Origin: Rhizobium sp. NFR03
Lineage (GTDB): Bacteria > Pseudomonadota > Alphaproteobacteria > Rhizobiales > Rhizobiaceae
Reading direction: 5' to 3'
Length of the DNA stretch: 64,000 nt
NCBI RefSeq assembly: GCF_900111275.1
Contig: NZ_FOGR01000004.1
Location: 434,001-498,000, forward strand
Below the pieces are notes generated by a model. The model was not told where the DNA came from and did no database searches. It was given only the letters and a program-made list of their open reading frames with translations. The position numbers and the translations under genes were made by a program. Numbering within the stretch: the first letter of the stretch is position 1; each line of letters opens with the position of its first letter. Of the stretch, positions 17,468 to 26,264 are shown in pieces.

Positions 17468-17495
17468 ACCGCTCCGGCACGCCTGCCGGAGCGGT
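17468..17495 (+). terminator. Intercistronic hairpin after the isochorismatase gene
   Basis: A perfect 12-bp stem (ACCGCTCCGGCA / TGCCGGAGCGGT) around a 4-nt loop, 13 nt after the stop and 27 nt before the XapX ATG. There is no T run. It probably acts as a partial terminator or mRNA-stabilising element inside the operon. Confidence 0.55.
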
Positions 17496-17521
17496 CGTAC
17501 CGCAATCGTGGAGCACATCCC

Positions 17522-17809
17522 ATGAAAGTCTATCTCCTGTCCCTTGGTGCCGGGCTGCTTGTCGGCATCGTCTATAGCCTGCTCAACGTCCGCTCGCCGG
17601 CACCGCCCGTCATCGCCCTCGTCGGCCTCCTGGGTATTCTCGTCGGCGAGCAGGTCATTCCGCTTGCAAAGTCGCTCTGGACACGCGAGCCGGCGGCTGT
17701 TTCCTGGCTGCATCAGATCAAGCCGCACGTGTTCGGTCACCTGCCGAAGGGCGGTAGCCACAGTGAGGTTGCCGGCCACCCGGCATCGCCTCGTGAGGAG
17801 CGTATCTGA
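17522..17809 (+). CDS. XapX (DUF1427) small membrane protein
   Basis: 95 residues. Two hydrophobic helices separated by a short Pro-containing turn (GAGLLVGIVYSLLNVRSPAPPVIALVGLLGILVGEQVIPLAK) match the XapX domain; the remaining about 45 residues are a soluble tail. XapX proteins are named after a gene of a xanthosine uptake cluster, but the role is unknown. They commonly lie beside isochorismatase-type hydrolases and YtcJ-type amidohydrolases, as here. Its TGA overlaps the next ATG by one base. Confidence 0.87.
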   Translation: MKVYLLSLGAGLLVGIVYSLLNVRSPAPPVIALVGLLGILVGEQVIPLAKSLWTREPAAVSWLHQIKPHVFGHLPKGGSHSEVAGHPASPREERI

Positions 17810-19791
17810 TGGCCACGCGTCGAAACTTTCTGGGCGGAGCGTCGAGCCTGGCGCTCTCCAACCTCTTTTCCCCGGCGAAAGCCGCCGATACCAACCAGAC
17901 AGGAGGAACTAGCATGCATCCAGACCTCATTCTCCATAGTGGCCGCGTCACCACGCTCGACCGCGCCAACCCCAACGCCACGGCCATCGCCATCAAGGAC
18001 GGGCTGTTTCTGGAGGTCGGTTCCGACAGCGAGATCATGGCGCTGGCCGGGCCTGACACGAAGATTGTCGATCTCAAGGGCAAGCGCGTGCTTCCCGGCT
18101 TGATCGACAACCACACCCACGTCATCCGCGGCGGCCTGAACTACAATATGGAACTTCGCTGGGACGGCGTGCGCTCGCTGGCCGACGCAATGGACATGCT
18201 GAAGCGTCAGGTGGCGATCACGCCCGCGCCGCAATGGGTGCGCGTGGTCGGCGGCTTTACCGAACACCAGTTCGCGGAAAAACGTCTGCCGACGATCGAG
18301 GAGATCAATGCGATCGCCCCGGATACGCCGGTCTTCCTGCTCCACCTCTATGATCGTGCACTCCTCAACGGCGCCGCCCTGCGCGCCGTCGGGTATACCA
18401 GGGATACCCCGAACCCGCCCGGCGGCGAGATCACCCGGGATACCAATGGTAACCCGACGGGCATGCTGCTCGCCAAGCCCAATGCCGGCATTCTCTACTC
18501 GACGCTTGCCAAGGGGCCGAAGCTGCCGCTCGACTACCAGGTCAACTCGACCCGCCACTTCATGCGCGAGCTGAACCGGCTGGGCGTGACCGGCGTCATC
18601 GATGCGGGCGGCGGCTTCCAGAACTACCCGGATGATTACGCCGTCATTCAGAAGCTGTCGGATGAAGGTCAGATGACCGTGCGGCTGGCCTACAACCTCT
18701 TCACCCAGAAGCCGAAGGAGGAAAAGCAGGACTTCCTGGACTGGACGTCGAGCGTCAAATACAAGCAGGGCAACGACTATTTCCGTCACAATGGCGCCGG
18801 CGAGATGCTCGTTTTCTCGGCTGCCGACTTCGAGGACTTTCGCCAGCCGCGCCCGGAAATGGCGCCGGAAATGGAAGGCGAGCTGGAAGAGGTCGTCCGG
18901 GTTCTGGCCGAAAACCGCTGGCCGTGGCGCATGCATGCGACCTATGACGAGACCATCTCCCGCTCGCTCGATGTGTTCGAGAAGGTCAACAAGGATATTC
19001 CGCTCGAAGGCCTCAACTGGTTCTTCGACCATGCCGAGACGATTTCCGACCGCTCCATCGACCGGATCGCGGCGCTCGGAGGTGGCATCGCCACCCAGCA
19101 TCGGATGGCCTATCAGGGCGAGTATTTCGTCGAACGGTATGGTCATGGCGTCGCGGAAGCCACGCCGCCGATCGCCAGAATGCTGGAAAAGGGCGTCAAC
19201 GTCTCCGCCGGCACGGATGCGACCCGTGTCGCGTCCTATAACCCCTGGGTCTCGCTCTCCTGGATGGTCACGGGCAAGACGGTCGGCGGCATGCAGCTCT
19301 ATCCCCGGGCCAATTGCCTCGATCGCGAAACCGCGCTGCGCATGTGGACCGAAAAGGTCACATGGTTCTCCAACGAGGAAGGCAAGAAGGGCCGCATCGA
19401 AAAGGGCCAGTTCGCCGATCTCGTCGTGCCGGACAAGGACTTCTTCTCATGTGCGGAAGACGAGATCTCGTTCCTGACCTCGCAACTGACCATGGTCGGC
19501 GGCAAGGTCGTCTATGGTGCCGGTGACTTCAAGGCGCTGGACGAGAACGACGTACCACCGGCCATGCCGGACTGGTCGCCGGTGCGCACCTTCGGCGGCT
19601 ACGCGGCCTGGGGCGAGCCGGAGGGTGCGGGCGCCCGCTCGCTCCGCCGCACCGCCATCAGCACCTGCGGCTGCGCCAGCGATTGCGGCGTCCACGGGCA
19701 CGACCACGCCGGGGCCTGGACATCGAAACTGCCCATCTCGGATCTGAAAGGCTTCTTCGGAGCGCTTGGCTGCTCCTGCTGGGCCGTCTGA
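17809..19791 (+). CDS. YtcJ-like metal-dependent amidohydrolase, Tat-exported, with Cys/His-rich tail
   Basis: 660 residues. It has an N-terminal twin-arginine signal (TRRNFLGG, then a hydrophobic stretch ending AKAAD). The amidohydrolase_3 core has the HxH metal site at His102/His104 (LPGLIDNHTHV), further His in WRMHATYDE and FDHAET, and a catalytic-type Asp in AGTDATR. After the core a tail of about 40 residues contains CGCASDCGVHGHDH and CSCW near the very end, resembling a small metal-binding element and not usual for the family. Export suggests periplasmic action on an amide or carbamate-like compound. The substrate is unknown. Confidence 0.87.
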   Translation: MATRRNFLGGASSLALSNLFSPAKAADTNQTGGTSMHPDLILHSGRVTTLDRANPNATAIAIKDGLFLEVGSDSEIMALAGPDTKIVDLKGKRVLPGLIDNHTHVIRGGLNYNMELRWDGVRSLADAMDMLKRQVAITPAPQWVRVVGGFTEHQFAEKRLPTIEEINAIAPDTPVFLLHLYDRALLNGAALRAVGYTRDTPNPPGGEITRDTNGNPTGMLLAKPNAGILYSTLAKGPKLPLDYQVNSTRHFMRELNRLGVTGVIDAGGGFQNYPDDYAVIQKLSDEGQMTVRLAYNLFTQKPKEEKQDFLDWTSSVKYKQGNDYFRHNGAGEMLVFSAADFEDFRQPRPEMAPEMEGELEEVVRVLAENRWPWRMHATYDETISRSLDVFEKVNKDIPLEGLNWFFDHAETISDRSIDRIAALGGGIATQHRMAYQGEYFVERYGHGVAEATPPIARMLEKGVNVSAGTDATRVASYNPWVSLSWMVTGKTVGGMQLYPRANCLDRETALRMWTEKVTWFSNEEGKKGRIEKGQFADLVVPDKDFFSCAEDEISFLTSQLTMVGGKVVYGAGDFKALDENDVPPAMPDWSPVRTFGGYAAWGEPEGAGARSLRRTAISTCGCASDCGVHGHDHAGAWTSKLPISDLKGFFGALGCSCWAV

Positions 19792-19801
19792 TCGCAAACA
19801 A

Positions 19802-19826
19802 GGACGGGCGGCATTGCCGCCCGTCC
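19802..19826. terminator. Bidirectional hairpin between amidohydrolase and higA
   Basis: A perfect 11-bp stem (GGACGGGCGGC / GCCGCCCGTCC) with an ATT loop, 10 nt after the amidohydrolase stop and between convergent genes. No T run on either side. Confidence 0.6.
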
Positions 19827-19851
19827 GACGGACGCGGAGATATTGTCGTCG

Positions 19852-20160
19852 CTATGCCGCTTTGGTCAGAGGCTTGGCACGATCCACGCGCGCCCGCTGG
19901 TCGGGCGAGTTCATGACGTTCCACAGGTCGCTGCGCCGCTGCGTGTTCAGCCAGAAGTCCGGGCTGTTGCCGAATACGCGCGCCAGAATGAGCGCGGTCG
20001 CCGCCGTTACGTTGCGCCGGTCGTTGCAAAGTTCGTTCACATGCTTGCGCTGCACGCCCATCGCCTCGGCCAGCGCCGCCTGCGTCAGGCCGAGCGGCTG
20101 CATAAATTCTTCTGTCAGGATTTCACCGACCGTGGCAGGCTTGCGTGTGGTCATCAACAT
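19852..20160 (-). CDS. higA: HigA-family antitoxin
   Basis: 102 residues. The helix-turn-helix reads GLTQAALAEAMGVQRKHVNELCNDRRNVTAATALILARVFGNSPDFWLNTQ, the signature of the HigA/VapI addiction-module antidote family, which binds the HigB mRNA interferase and represses its own operon. The usual toxin gene directly upstream is not intact: only a remnant resembling the HigB C-terminus is seen ending 9 nt before this ATG. The gene therefore appears to be an orphan antitoxin, possibly kept as a regulator. Confidence 0.9.
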   Translation of the reverse strand: MLMTTRKPATVGEILTEEFMQPLGLTQAALAEAMGVQRKHVNELCNDRRNVTAATALILARVFGNSPDFWLNTQRRSDLWNVMNSPDQRARVDRAKPLTKAA

Positions 20161-20169
20161 GGCATCACC

Positions 20170-20289
20170 TTACCGATAGCTGTGGTCGTCGAGATGGATA
20201 TCCGACGCTTCGCCGCGACCGCCGTTCCTCGGGAACACCAGCCGCGACGGATTGTACAACTGTTTTCCGCCACGCCAAGCACTCTGAGA
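20170..20289 (-). pseudogene. higB: Probable higB toxin remnant
   Basis: The open stretch ends in a stop 9 nt before higA, exactly where a higB gene should end. Its last residues (SRLVFPRNG, then ASDIHLDDHSYR) can be aligned with the HigB C-terminal pattern RxxFxW...VEIVDYH. An in-frame TAG lies upstream at 20290-20292, and no HigB N-terminal half was found, so the toxin would be dead. The resemblance is short; this is an inference from position plus pattern. Confidence 0.42.
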
Positions 20290-20313
20290 CTATTTCATAA
20301 ACCGAAACAATAT

Positions 20314-20335
20314 CACAATTATTCCTTCAATTGTG
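20314..20335. promoter_or_regulatory. Inverted repeat upstream of the doxX operon
   Basis: CACAATT-N8-AATTGTG, 74 bp before the DoxX ATG. The arms are perfect. It resembles an operator; its AATTGTG half shares ATTG/CAAT sequence with the LysR element at 15.4 and 16.6 kb. Which protein binds is unknown. Confidence 0.45.
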
Positions 20336-20409
20336 CATCACGGTGTAACCGCGCACTATCGCTCCATCAACTGCAGCCGATCCACCCGGCCAACCTCAAG
20401 GAGCAGGAC

Positions 20410-20862
20410 ATGACCCTTTCATCGAACGACCCTATACGCGGCCGTCTCTCGCGTCTGATCGGATCTCCCGTCACGCGGACCGTCTCTCTTCTCGCGCTCT
20501 GCGCGGCCTATATTCAGGGGCCGATCACCAAGATCCTCGACTTCGATGGCGCGCTGGCTGAGATGAACCATTTCGGGCTTCAGCCCGCAGCCTTCTTCGC
20601 CACGGCCGTCATCGTCTTTGAACTTACGGCCTCGGCCATGGTCGTCTCCGGCGTTCTGCGCTGGGCCGGTGCGCTTTCGCTTGCCGCCTTCACGCTTCTT
20701 GCAACCTTCATCGCGCTGCGTTTCTGGGAACTGGCGCCCGGCATGGACCGCATGATGGCGACCAATGCCTTCTTCGAACATCTCGGCCTCGCAGGCGCCT
20801 TCGTCCTCGTCGCTGCCACCGACCTCAACAGAATGGACCTCAACAAGGGAGCACGCACATGA
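20410..20862 (+). CDS. DoxX-family integral membrane protein
   Basis: 150 residues with four hydrophobic helices and the DoxX pattern (FFATAVIVFELTASAMVVSGVLRWAGALSLAAFTLLATFIALRFW). DoxX-like proteins are inner-membrane proteins linked to quinone/thiol redox homeostasis; MhqP of the Bacillus hydroquinone-response regulon is one. AAGGAG lies 8 nt before the ATG. The stop overlaps the MFS gene start (ATGA), so they are co-translated. Confidence 0.87.
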   Translation: MTLSSNDPIRGRLSRLIGSPVTRTVSLLALCAAYIQGPITKILDFDGALAEMNHFGLQPAAFFATAVIVFELTASAMVVSGVLRWAGALSLAAFTLLATFIALRFWELAPGMDRMMATNAFFEHLGLAGAFVLVAATDLNRMDLNKGART

Positions 20863-22457
20863 CCGCCGCAAAATCGACCGGGGGCAGCTTCGCGCCTCTC
20901 GCACAGCCCGTCTTCGCGGTCCTCTGGATCGCCACGGTCCTTGGAAACACCGGCAGCTTCATGCGCGATGTCGCCAGCTCCTGGCTGATGACGGACCTCT
21001 CGGCATCGCCGGCCGCCGTCGCCATGGTGCAGGCGGCGGGAACCCTGCCCATCTTCCTGCTCGCCATTCCCGCAGGCGTGCTCACCGATATCCTCGACCG
21101 TCGCAAATTCCTGATCGCGGTCCAGCTGCTGCTCGCATCCGTCAGCATCTCGCTGATGATCCTTTCGCAGATGGGCATGCTCTCCGTCAGCGCGCTGATC
21201 GGCCTCACCTTTCTCGGCGGCATCGGTGCGGCTCTCATGGGACCGACATGGCAGGCCATCGTGCCTGAACTGGTGAAGCGCGAGGATGTGAAAAGTGCCG
21301 TGGCGCTCAACTCGCTCGGCATCAACATCGCCCGGTCCATCGGCCCTGCCGCCGGCGGCCTTCTTCTCGCGGCCTTCGGTGCTGGTATCACCTATGGCGC
21401 GGATGTCGCCAGCTATGTCTTCGTCATCGCCGCCCTCGTCTGGTGGCCCCGCGCCAAGAAGGGGAACGACGCGTTGCAGGAGAACTTCTTCGGCGCATTT
21501 CGGGCCGGACTTCGCTACACCAGGTCGAGCCGGCCTCTCCATGTCGTGCTGATCCGCGCAGCCGTGTTCTTCGCCTTCGCCAGTGCCGTCTGGGCCCTTC
21601 TGCCGCTGGTCGCCCGCCAGCTTCTGGGTGGTGATGCGAGCTTCTACGGCATCCTGCTCGGCGCGGTCGGCGCCGGCGCCATCGGCGGAGCGCTGGTCAT
21701 GCCGAAGCTGCGCGAACGCCTGAGTTCCGACGGTCTTCTCCTGACCTCTGCGCTTACCACCGCGGCTGTCATGGGCATCCTGTCGCTGGCCCCTCCCAAA
21801 GCGATTGCCATCCTCTCCCTGCTCTTCCTTGGCGCCGCATGGATCACGGCCCTGACCACGCTGAACGGTGCGGCACAGGCCGTGCTTCCCAACTGGGTTC
21901 GCGGTCGCGGGCTTGCGGTCTACCTCACCGTGTTCAACGGCGCGATGACGGCGGGCAGCCTTGGCTGGGGCGCCGTCGGCGAGGCCGTCGGCATCCGCTC
22001 GACGCTGGTCATCGGCGCGGCAGGCCTTCTCGTCGCGGGTTTCCTCATGCACCGGGTCAAGCTGCCGGCGGGCGATGCCGACATGGTGCCCTCCAACCAT
22101 TGGCCGGAACCCCTCGTTGCCGAACCTGTCGCCCATGATCGCGGCCCGGTCCTCATCCTCATCGAATATACCGTCGAGAAAGAGAACCACCGCGCCTTCC
22201 TGCATGCCATCGACGGCCTGTCCCAGGAGCGTCGCCGGGATGGTGCCTATGGCTGGGGCATCACCGAGGACTCGGCCGATCCGGAGAAGATCGTGGAATG
22301 GTTCATGGTCGAATCCTGGGCGGAACATCTGCGGCAGCACAAGCGGGTTTCCAACGCCGACGCCGACCTGCAAGGCAAGGTTCTCGCCTACCATCGCGGC
22401 CCGGAAAAGCCGGTCGTCCGTCACTTCCTGACGATCAACCGTCCCGGCGCTGCTTGA
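20859..22457 (+). CDS. MFS exporter (MFS_3 type) with C-terminal soluble extension
   Basis: 532 residues. Residues 1 to about 410 form a 12-helix transporter of the enterobactin-exporter/DUF894 group ([30 protein letters not shown] at the start). The last about 110 residues are soluble and have the look of an antibiotic-biosynthesis-monooxygenase-like ferredoxin fold ([64 protein letters not shown]). Such fused carriers recur in Rhizobiales. It overlaps DoxX by 4 bp. The substrate may be an aromatic or quinone-like compound, judged only from the neighbours. Confidence 0.87.
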   Translation: MTAAKSTGGSFAPLAQPVFAVLWIATVLGNTGSFMRDVASSWLMTDLSASPAAVAMVQAAGTLPIFLLAIPAGVLTDILDRRKFLIAVQLLLASVSISLMILSQMGMLSVSALIGLTFLGGIGAALMGPTWQAIVPELVKREDVKSAVALNSLGINIARSIGPAAGGLLLAAFGAGITYGADVASYVFVIAALVWWPRAKKGNDALQENFFGAFRAGLRYTRSSRPLHVVLIRAAVFFAFASAVWALLPLVARQLLGGDASFYGILLGAVGAGAIGGALVMPKLRERLSSDGLLLTSALTTAAVMGILSLAPPKAIAILSLLFLGAAWITALTTLNGAAQAVLPNWVRGRGLAVYLTVFNGAMTAGSLGWGAVGEAVGIRSTLVIGAAGLLVAGFLMHRVKLPAGDADMVPSNHWPEPLVAEPVAHDRGPVLILIEYTVEKENHRAFLHAIDGLSQERRRDGAYGWGITEDSADPEKIVEWFMVESWAEHLRQHKRVSNADADLQGKVLAYHRGPEKPVVRHFLTINRPGAA

Positions 22458-22618
22458 AGGCGGTGAGCGAGAACGACGGGAGGCGTAACGAACGCCTCCC
22501 GATCATTGCGAAAACGGCAACGAACTCGACAGTGTTGCGGCAATTGTGTGAGCCAGCGCTTTCCGACAAAATCGCTTCATCAGACAAAGCCCAACCCACA
22601 TCACAGGAAACCAGCACC

Positions 22619-23455
22619 ATGAGCACCATCACCACACAGGACGGCGTCGAGATCTTCTTCAAGGATTGGGGAAGCAAGGACGCGCAGCCGATCGTTTTCC
22701 ACCATGGCTGGCCGCTGTCATCCGACGACTGGGATGCGCAGATGCTGTTCTTCGTCTCCAAGGGCTACCGCGTCGTTGCCCATGACCGGCGCGGCCACGG
22801 ACGTTCCGCACAGGTCGCGGATGGCCACGACATGGATCATTACGCCGCCGACGCCTTTGCCGTCGTGGAACACCTCGACTTGAAGAACGCGGTTCATATC
22901 GGCCACTCGACAGGCGGCGGCGAAGTTGCGCGCTACGTCGCCAGACACGGCCAGCCGGCCGGGCGTGTCGCCAAGGCCGTCCTCGTCTCGGCCGTGCCGC
23001 CGCTGATGCTGAAGACGGAAGGCAACCCGGACGGGCTGCCGATGGATGTATTCGACGGCTTCCGTTCGGCGCTGGCCGCCAACCGTGCCCAGTTCTTCCG
23101 CGATGTCCCGGCAGGCCCGTTCTACGGCTTCAATCGTGACGGCGCAACGGTTCATGAAGGCGTCATCCAGAATTGGTGGCGTCAAGGCATGATGGGCGGC
23201 GCGAAGGCCCATTATGATGGCATCAAGGCCTTCTCCGAAACCGACCAGACCGAAGACCTCAAGGCCATCACGGTTCCCACGCTGGTGCTGCACGGCGAGG
23301 ACGACCAGATCGTTCCGATCGGCGCCTCCGCCCGCAAATCCGTGAAGTTGCTCGCGAACGGCACGTTGAAGACCTATCCCGGCTTCTCGCACGGCATGCT
23401 CACCGTCAATGCCGACGTACTCAACGCCGACCTGCTGGCCTTCGTGCAAGCCTGA
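22619..23455 (+). CDS. Alpha/beta hydrolase, non-heme chloroperoxidase/arylesterase type
   Basis: 278 residues, the normal size. The oxyanion segment is [12 protein letters not shown], the nucleophile elbow GHSTGGG (Ser near residue 99), the acid in [10 protein letters not shown] and the His in GFSHGM near the end. The overall sequence matches the non-heme chloroperoxidase/aryl esterase group, which hydrolyses esters and shows perhydrolase side activity. AGGA precedes the ATG. CAATTGTG at 22541-22548 in the leader shares bases with the island's operators. A hairpin terminator follows. Confidence 0.9.
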   Translation: MSTITTQDGVEIFFKDWGSKDAQPIVFHHGWPLSSDDWDAQMLFFVSKGYRVVAHDRRGHGRSAQVADGHDMDHYAADAFAVVEHLDLKNAVHIGHSTGGGEVARYVARHGQPAGRVAKAVLVSAVPPLMLKTEGNPDGLPMDVFDGFRSALAANRAQFFRDVPAGPFYGFNRDGATVHEGVIQNWWRQGMMGGAKAHYDGIKAFSETDQTEDLKAITVPTLVLHGEDDQIVPIGASARKSVKLLANGTLKTYPGFSHGMLTVNADVLNADLLAFVQA

Positions 23456-23467
23456 TATTGGCCACAG

Positions 23468-23493
23468 CGACGGATGCGCTCCCGCATCCGTCG
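23468..23493 (+). terminator. Hairpin after the hydrolase gene
   Basis: A perfect 11-bp stem (CGACGGATGCG / CGCATCCGTCG) around CTCC, 12 nt after the hydrolase stop and 28 nt before the next ATG. No clear T run. Confidence 0.6.
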
Positions 23494-23521
23494 CCCGTTC
23501 CGACAACAAAACGGTGATGAT

Positions 23522-24214
23522 ATGACCCGCAACGCCACAGCCCTGAAGCTTACCCCGGAGCTCGTCGCAAAGACGTTGCGGGTGGTCGAGGATCAGGGAC
23601 CGGAGCCGAACCAGACGCCGATCTCGCCGGCGCAACTGGACGCCCTCGTTTCCCGCATCGAGGCGGAAGCGGACGGCGACATTTGGGTCTTCGCCTATGG
23701 CTCCCTGATGTGGAACCCGGGCTTTACGGTCTCGGAGAGCGAGCCTGCCTTAGCTTACGGATGGCACCGGGCCTTCTCGTTGCGCATCGAGCGCCTGCGG
23801 GCGACGTCGGCGGCACCGGGCCTGATGCTCGCGTTAAGACAGGGCGGAAGCTGCGCCGGCCGCATTCTGAAGCTGCCATCCGAGACGCAGCGGGCAGATC
23901 TCCGCACGCTTCTCGCCCGCGAAATTCGCTATGCCGAAGTCTCCGACATGGTGCGCTGGGTCCCCGTCAGGACGTCGTCCGGTACGCGCAGGGTTCTCAC
24001 CTTCTGGGCCAGTGCGCGGCAGTGTCCCCTGACGGAAAGCATCCGCCTCGAAGAAGCCGCCGTGCTCATCGCCCAGGCCTGCGGCCCCGCCGGATCCTGC
24101 GCGGAATACCTGCACCGCACAGTCTGCGACTTGGCAAAACGCAACATTCTCGACCGCAATCTCTGGCGCCTTCAGGAAATGGTCGCCGCAAGACTGACCG
24201 CTCTTCCGGCGTGA
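23522..24214 (+). CDS. Gamma-glutamylcyclotransferase, ChaC family
   Basis: 230 residues. The glycine-rich substrate loop FAYGSLMWNPGF, the GWHRAFSL motif and GRILKLP are characteristic of ChaC-type enzymes, which cleave glutathione to 5-oxoproline and Cys-Gly in the cytosol. A catalytic Glu is expected in the LAREIRYAEVSD segment. The gene follows the hydrolase with a hairpin between them. A glutathione-turnover enzyme fits a detoxification setting, but co-regulation is not proven. Confidence 0.88.
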   Translation: MTRNATALKLTPELVAKTLRVVEDQGPEPNQTPISPAQLDALVSRIEAEADGDIWVFAYGSLMWNPGFTVSESEPALAYGWHRAFSLRIERLRATSAAPGLMLALRQGGSCAGRILKLPSETQRADLRTLLAREIRYAEVSDMVRWVPVRTSSGTRRVLTFWASARQCPLTESIRLEEAAVLIAQACGPAGSCAEYLHRTVCDLAKRNILDRNLWRLQEMVAARLTALPA

Positions 24215-24427
24215 CGCGAAGGCCGCCGGAGCGGCGAGGTGTTCACGTCTGCGCGAGAACGGACGAATTCATCTTCCGAAACGGTGGAGATATCGGTCAT
24301 CTTCTTGCGTAAATGCTCGATTATTTTTACAAATCCGTCGCTTACGATGCGAGCCAAACATGGCCGCATCGCGGGGTCGAGGGCCTGCCCTCGCGTTCCC
24401 TCCCCCCTGCGTCCCAAGGAGACGGAT

Positions 24428-25543
24428 ATGACATTGAAGACAATCACCGCGGCGTTGGCGGCAACGCTTGCCTTTTCGCCGCTTGCGGCAACGACGGCCC
24501 ATGCCGACATCACCATCGGCCTCGTCGCACCGCTGACGGGTCCGGTTGCCGCCATCGGCGCCCAGATCAAGAACGGCGCGGAAACGGCCGTCGAGGAGCT
24601 GAACAAGAAGGGCGGCATCAACGGCGAGAAGCTCGTTCTGAAAATCGCGGACGATGCCGGGGAGCCGAAACAGGGCGTCTCCGCTGCCAACCAGCTGATC
24701 GCCGAAGACATTCGCTTCGTGGTCGGCCCGGTCACCTCCGGCGTCTCCATCCCCGCCTCGGTCGCCTTTGCCGAGAACGGCACGCTGATGGTCACCCCCA
24801 CCGCGACATCGCCGGAACTGACCGCGCGCGGCCTCACCACCGTCTTTCGCACCTGCGGCCGGGACGACCAGCAGGCGGACGTCGCCGCGAAATATGTCGT
24901 TGAGAACTTCAAGGACAAGAAGATCGCGATCCTCAACGACAAGGGTCAGTACGGCAAGGGCCTTGCCGACGCCTTCAAGACCTCGCTGAACGCCGCCGGC
25001 GTCACGGAGATCTTCAACGATGCGCTGACGGCCGGCGACAAGGATTTCAGTGCGCTCGTGACACGCATGAAGGCGGAAGGCGTCGAGGTTCTGTATTTCG
25101 GCGGCTATCACCCGGAAGCGGGCCTTCTGGTGCGCCAGATGAAGGATGCCGGCATGACCGTGCAGCTGATCGCGGGCGATGGCTTGTCGAACAGCGAGTT
25201 CATCGCCACCGGCGGCGATGATGCCAACGGCACCATCTACACCAACGCCGCCGACGCGCTGAAGAGCGCCGACAGCAAGGCCGCAGCCGACGCGCTGACC
25301 GCCAAGAACATCCCGGTCGAAGCCTTCACGCTCAACGCCTACGCCGCCGTCGAAGTCATCGCCGCCGGCATCACCAAGGCCGGCAGCAAGGACGATGCCG
25401 ACGTCGTCGCCCAGGCCCTGAAGGATGGCGCCCCGATCAAGACCGCCATCGGCGAGCTGACCTACGGCGAAACCGGCGACCTCACCTCGCAGAGCTTCTC
25501 CGTCTACAAGTGGGAAGGCGGCAAGACCGTCGCCGCCGAATAA
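24428..25543 (+). CDS. Branched-chain amino acid ABC transporter substrate-binding protein (LivK-like)
   Basis: 371 residues. A signal peptide (1-26, ending AHAD) precedes the type I periplasmic binding fold: [78 protein letters not shown]. This is the usual LivJ/LivK/BraC pattern for Leu/Ile/Val and other amino acids. AAGGAG precedes the ATG. No permease or ATPase genes lie beside it, so it must serve a transporter encoded elsewhere. A good terminator follows. Confidence 0.93.
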   Translation: MTLKTITAALAATLAFSPLAATTAHADITIGLVAPLTGPVAAIGAQIKNGAETAVEELNKKGGINGEKLVLKIADDAGEPKQGVSAANQLIAEDIRFVVGPVTSGVSIPASVAFAENGTLMVTPTATSPELTARGLTTVFRTCGRDDQQADVAAKYVVENFKDKKIAILNDKGQYGKGLADAFKTSLNAAGVTEIFNDALTAGDKDFSALVTRMKAEGVEVLYFGGYHPEAGLLVRQMKDAGMTVQLIAGDGLSNSEFIATGGDDANGTIYTNAADALKSADSKAAADALTAKNIPVEAFTLNAYAAVEVIAAGITKAGSKDDADVVAQALKDGAPIKTAIGELTYGETGDLTSQSFSVYKWEGGKTVAAE

Positions 25544-25565
25544 TCCGGCAACGACCGATCAGCAG

Positions 25566-25590
25566 CGGGCGCCTTCGTGGCGCCCGTTTG
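25566..25590 (+). terminator. Terminator of the livK-like gene
   Basis: Stem CGGGCGCC / GGCGCCCG with loop TTCGT, followed by TTTGCGTTT, starting 22 nt after the stop. Confidence 0.8.
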
Positions 25591-25619
25591 CGTTTGGTGG
25601 GCAGGCAAACTCTCGTTCC

Positions 25620-26180
25620 TCAAACCGACTCTCGGAGCGAGGAAAGATATCGTTCGGCCGACGTCACCTCGGCATAGCCGAACGCGAGCGCCGCCATGAA
25701 GGCGGCGTGCACCTTGACGGCTGCAACGGTCTCCCCGTCAAATTCCAGGTCCCGCGTCGCGCAGGCATCCTCGATAACTGTCGTTTTGTAGCCAAGGTCG
25801 GAGGCAGCGCGGGCGGTTGCGTCGATGCACATGTGGCTCATGGCGCCGACGATCGTCACCGTCTCGATTCCCGCCGTCTTGAGAACCGTCGCCAGACCGG
25901 TCTCCCGGAAGGCGTTCGGATGCGTTTTCGTGATGACGGGCTCGCCCTCTGCCGGAGCCATTGTCGATACGATATCGGCACCCTCCGTTCCCGCCACAAA
26001 GAACGGCGACCCTTCCGGGCTTTCGTGACGCACATGGATGACGAGATCCTGCGTATGGCGGGCTGCGGCCGTTACTTCGGCGGCTTTGGTGATGGCCTCG
26101 TCGATCCCGACCAGCGAAAACCGGCCGGAGGCGAGATAGTCGTTCTGGAGATCGACAATGATGATGGCGCGCTTGCTCAT
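25620..26180 (-). CDS. Isochorismatase-family cysteine hydrolase
   Basis: 186 residues. Catalytic Asp in AIIIVDLQNDYL, Lys in ITKTHPNAF and nucleophile Cys in GAMSHMCIDATARAASDLGY give the full triad of the nicotinamidase/isochorismatase family. The pattern SHMCIDAT is typical of the YcaC/PncA-like hydrolases paired with DJ-1/AraC regulators. It is divergent from such a regulator (84-bp gap), which is therefore the likely controller. The substrate is unknown. Confidence 0.9.
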   Translation of the reverse strand: MSKRAIIIVDLQNDYLASGRFSLVGIDEAITKAAEVTAAARHTQDLVIHVRHESPEGSPFFVAGTEGADIVSTMAPAEGEPVITKTHPNAFRETGLATVLKTAGIETVTIVGAMSHMCIDATARAASDLGYKTTVIEDACATRDLEFDGETVAAVKVHAAFMAALAFGYAEVTSAERYLSSLRESV

Positions 26181-26264
26181 GATGCTTCCTTTCCCGATGA
26201 GCGCCTAGACTACCGCAATCAGAGCGTCGATAAGAGTGGCGACATCGACAGATATCGGGGCGAT

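Noticed and set aside
17737-19146. A 469-codon minus-strand frame
   Set aside because: Shadow of the amidohydrolase and XapX genes, with no recognisable motif.
20580-22424. A 614-codon minus-strand frame
   Set aside because: Antisense to the DoxX and MFS genes; composition (His, Asp, Arg, Gly-rich) is typical of a GC-rich shadow frame.
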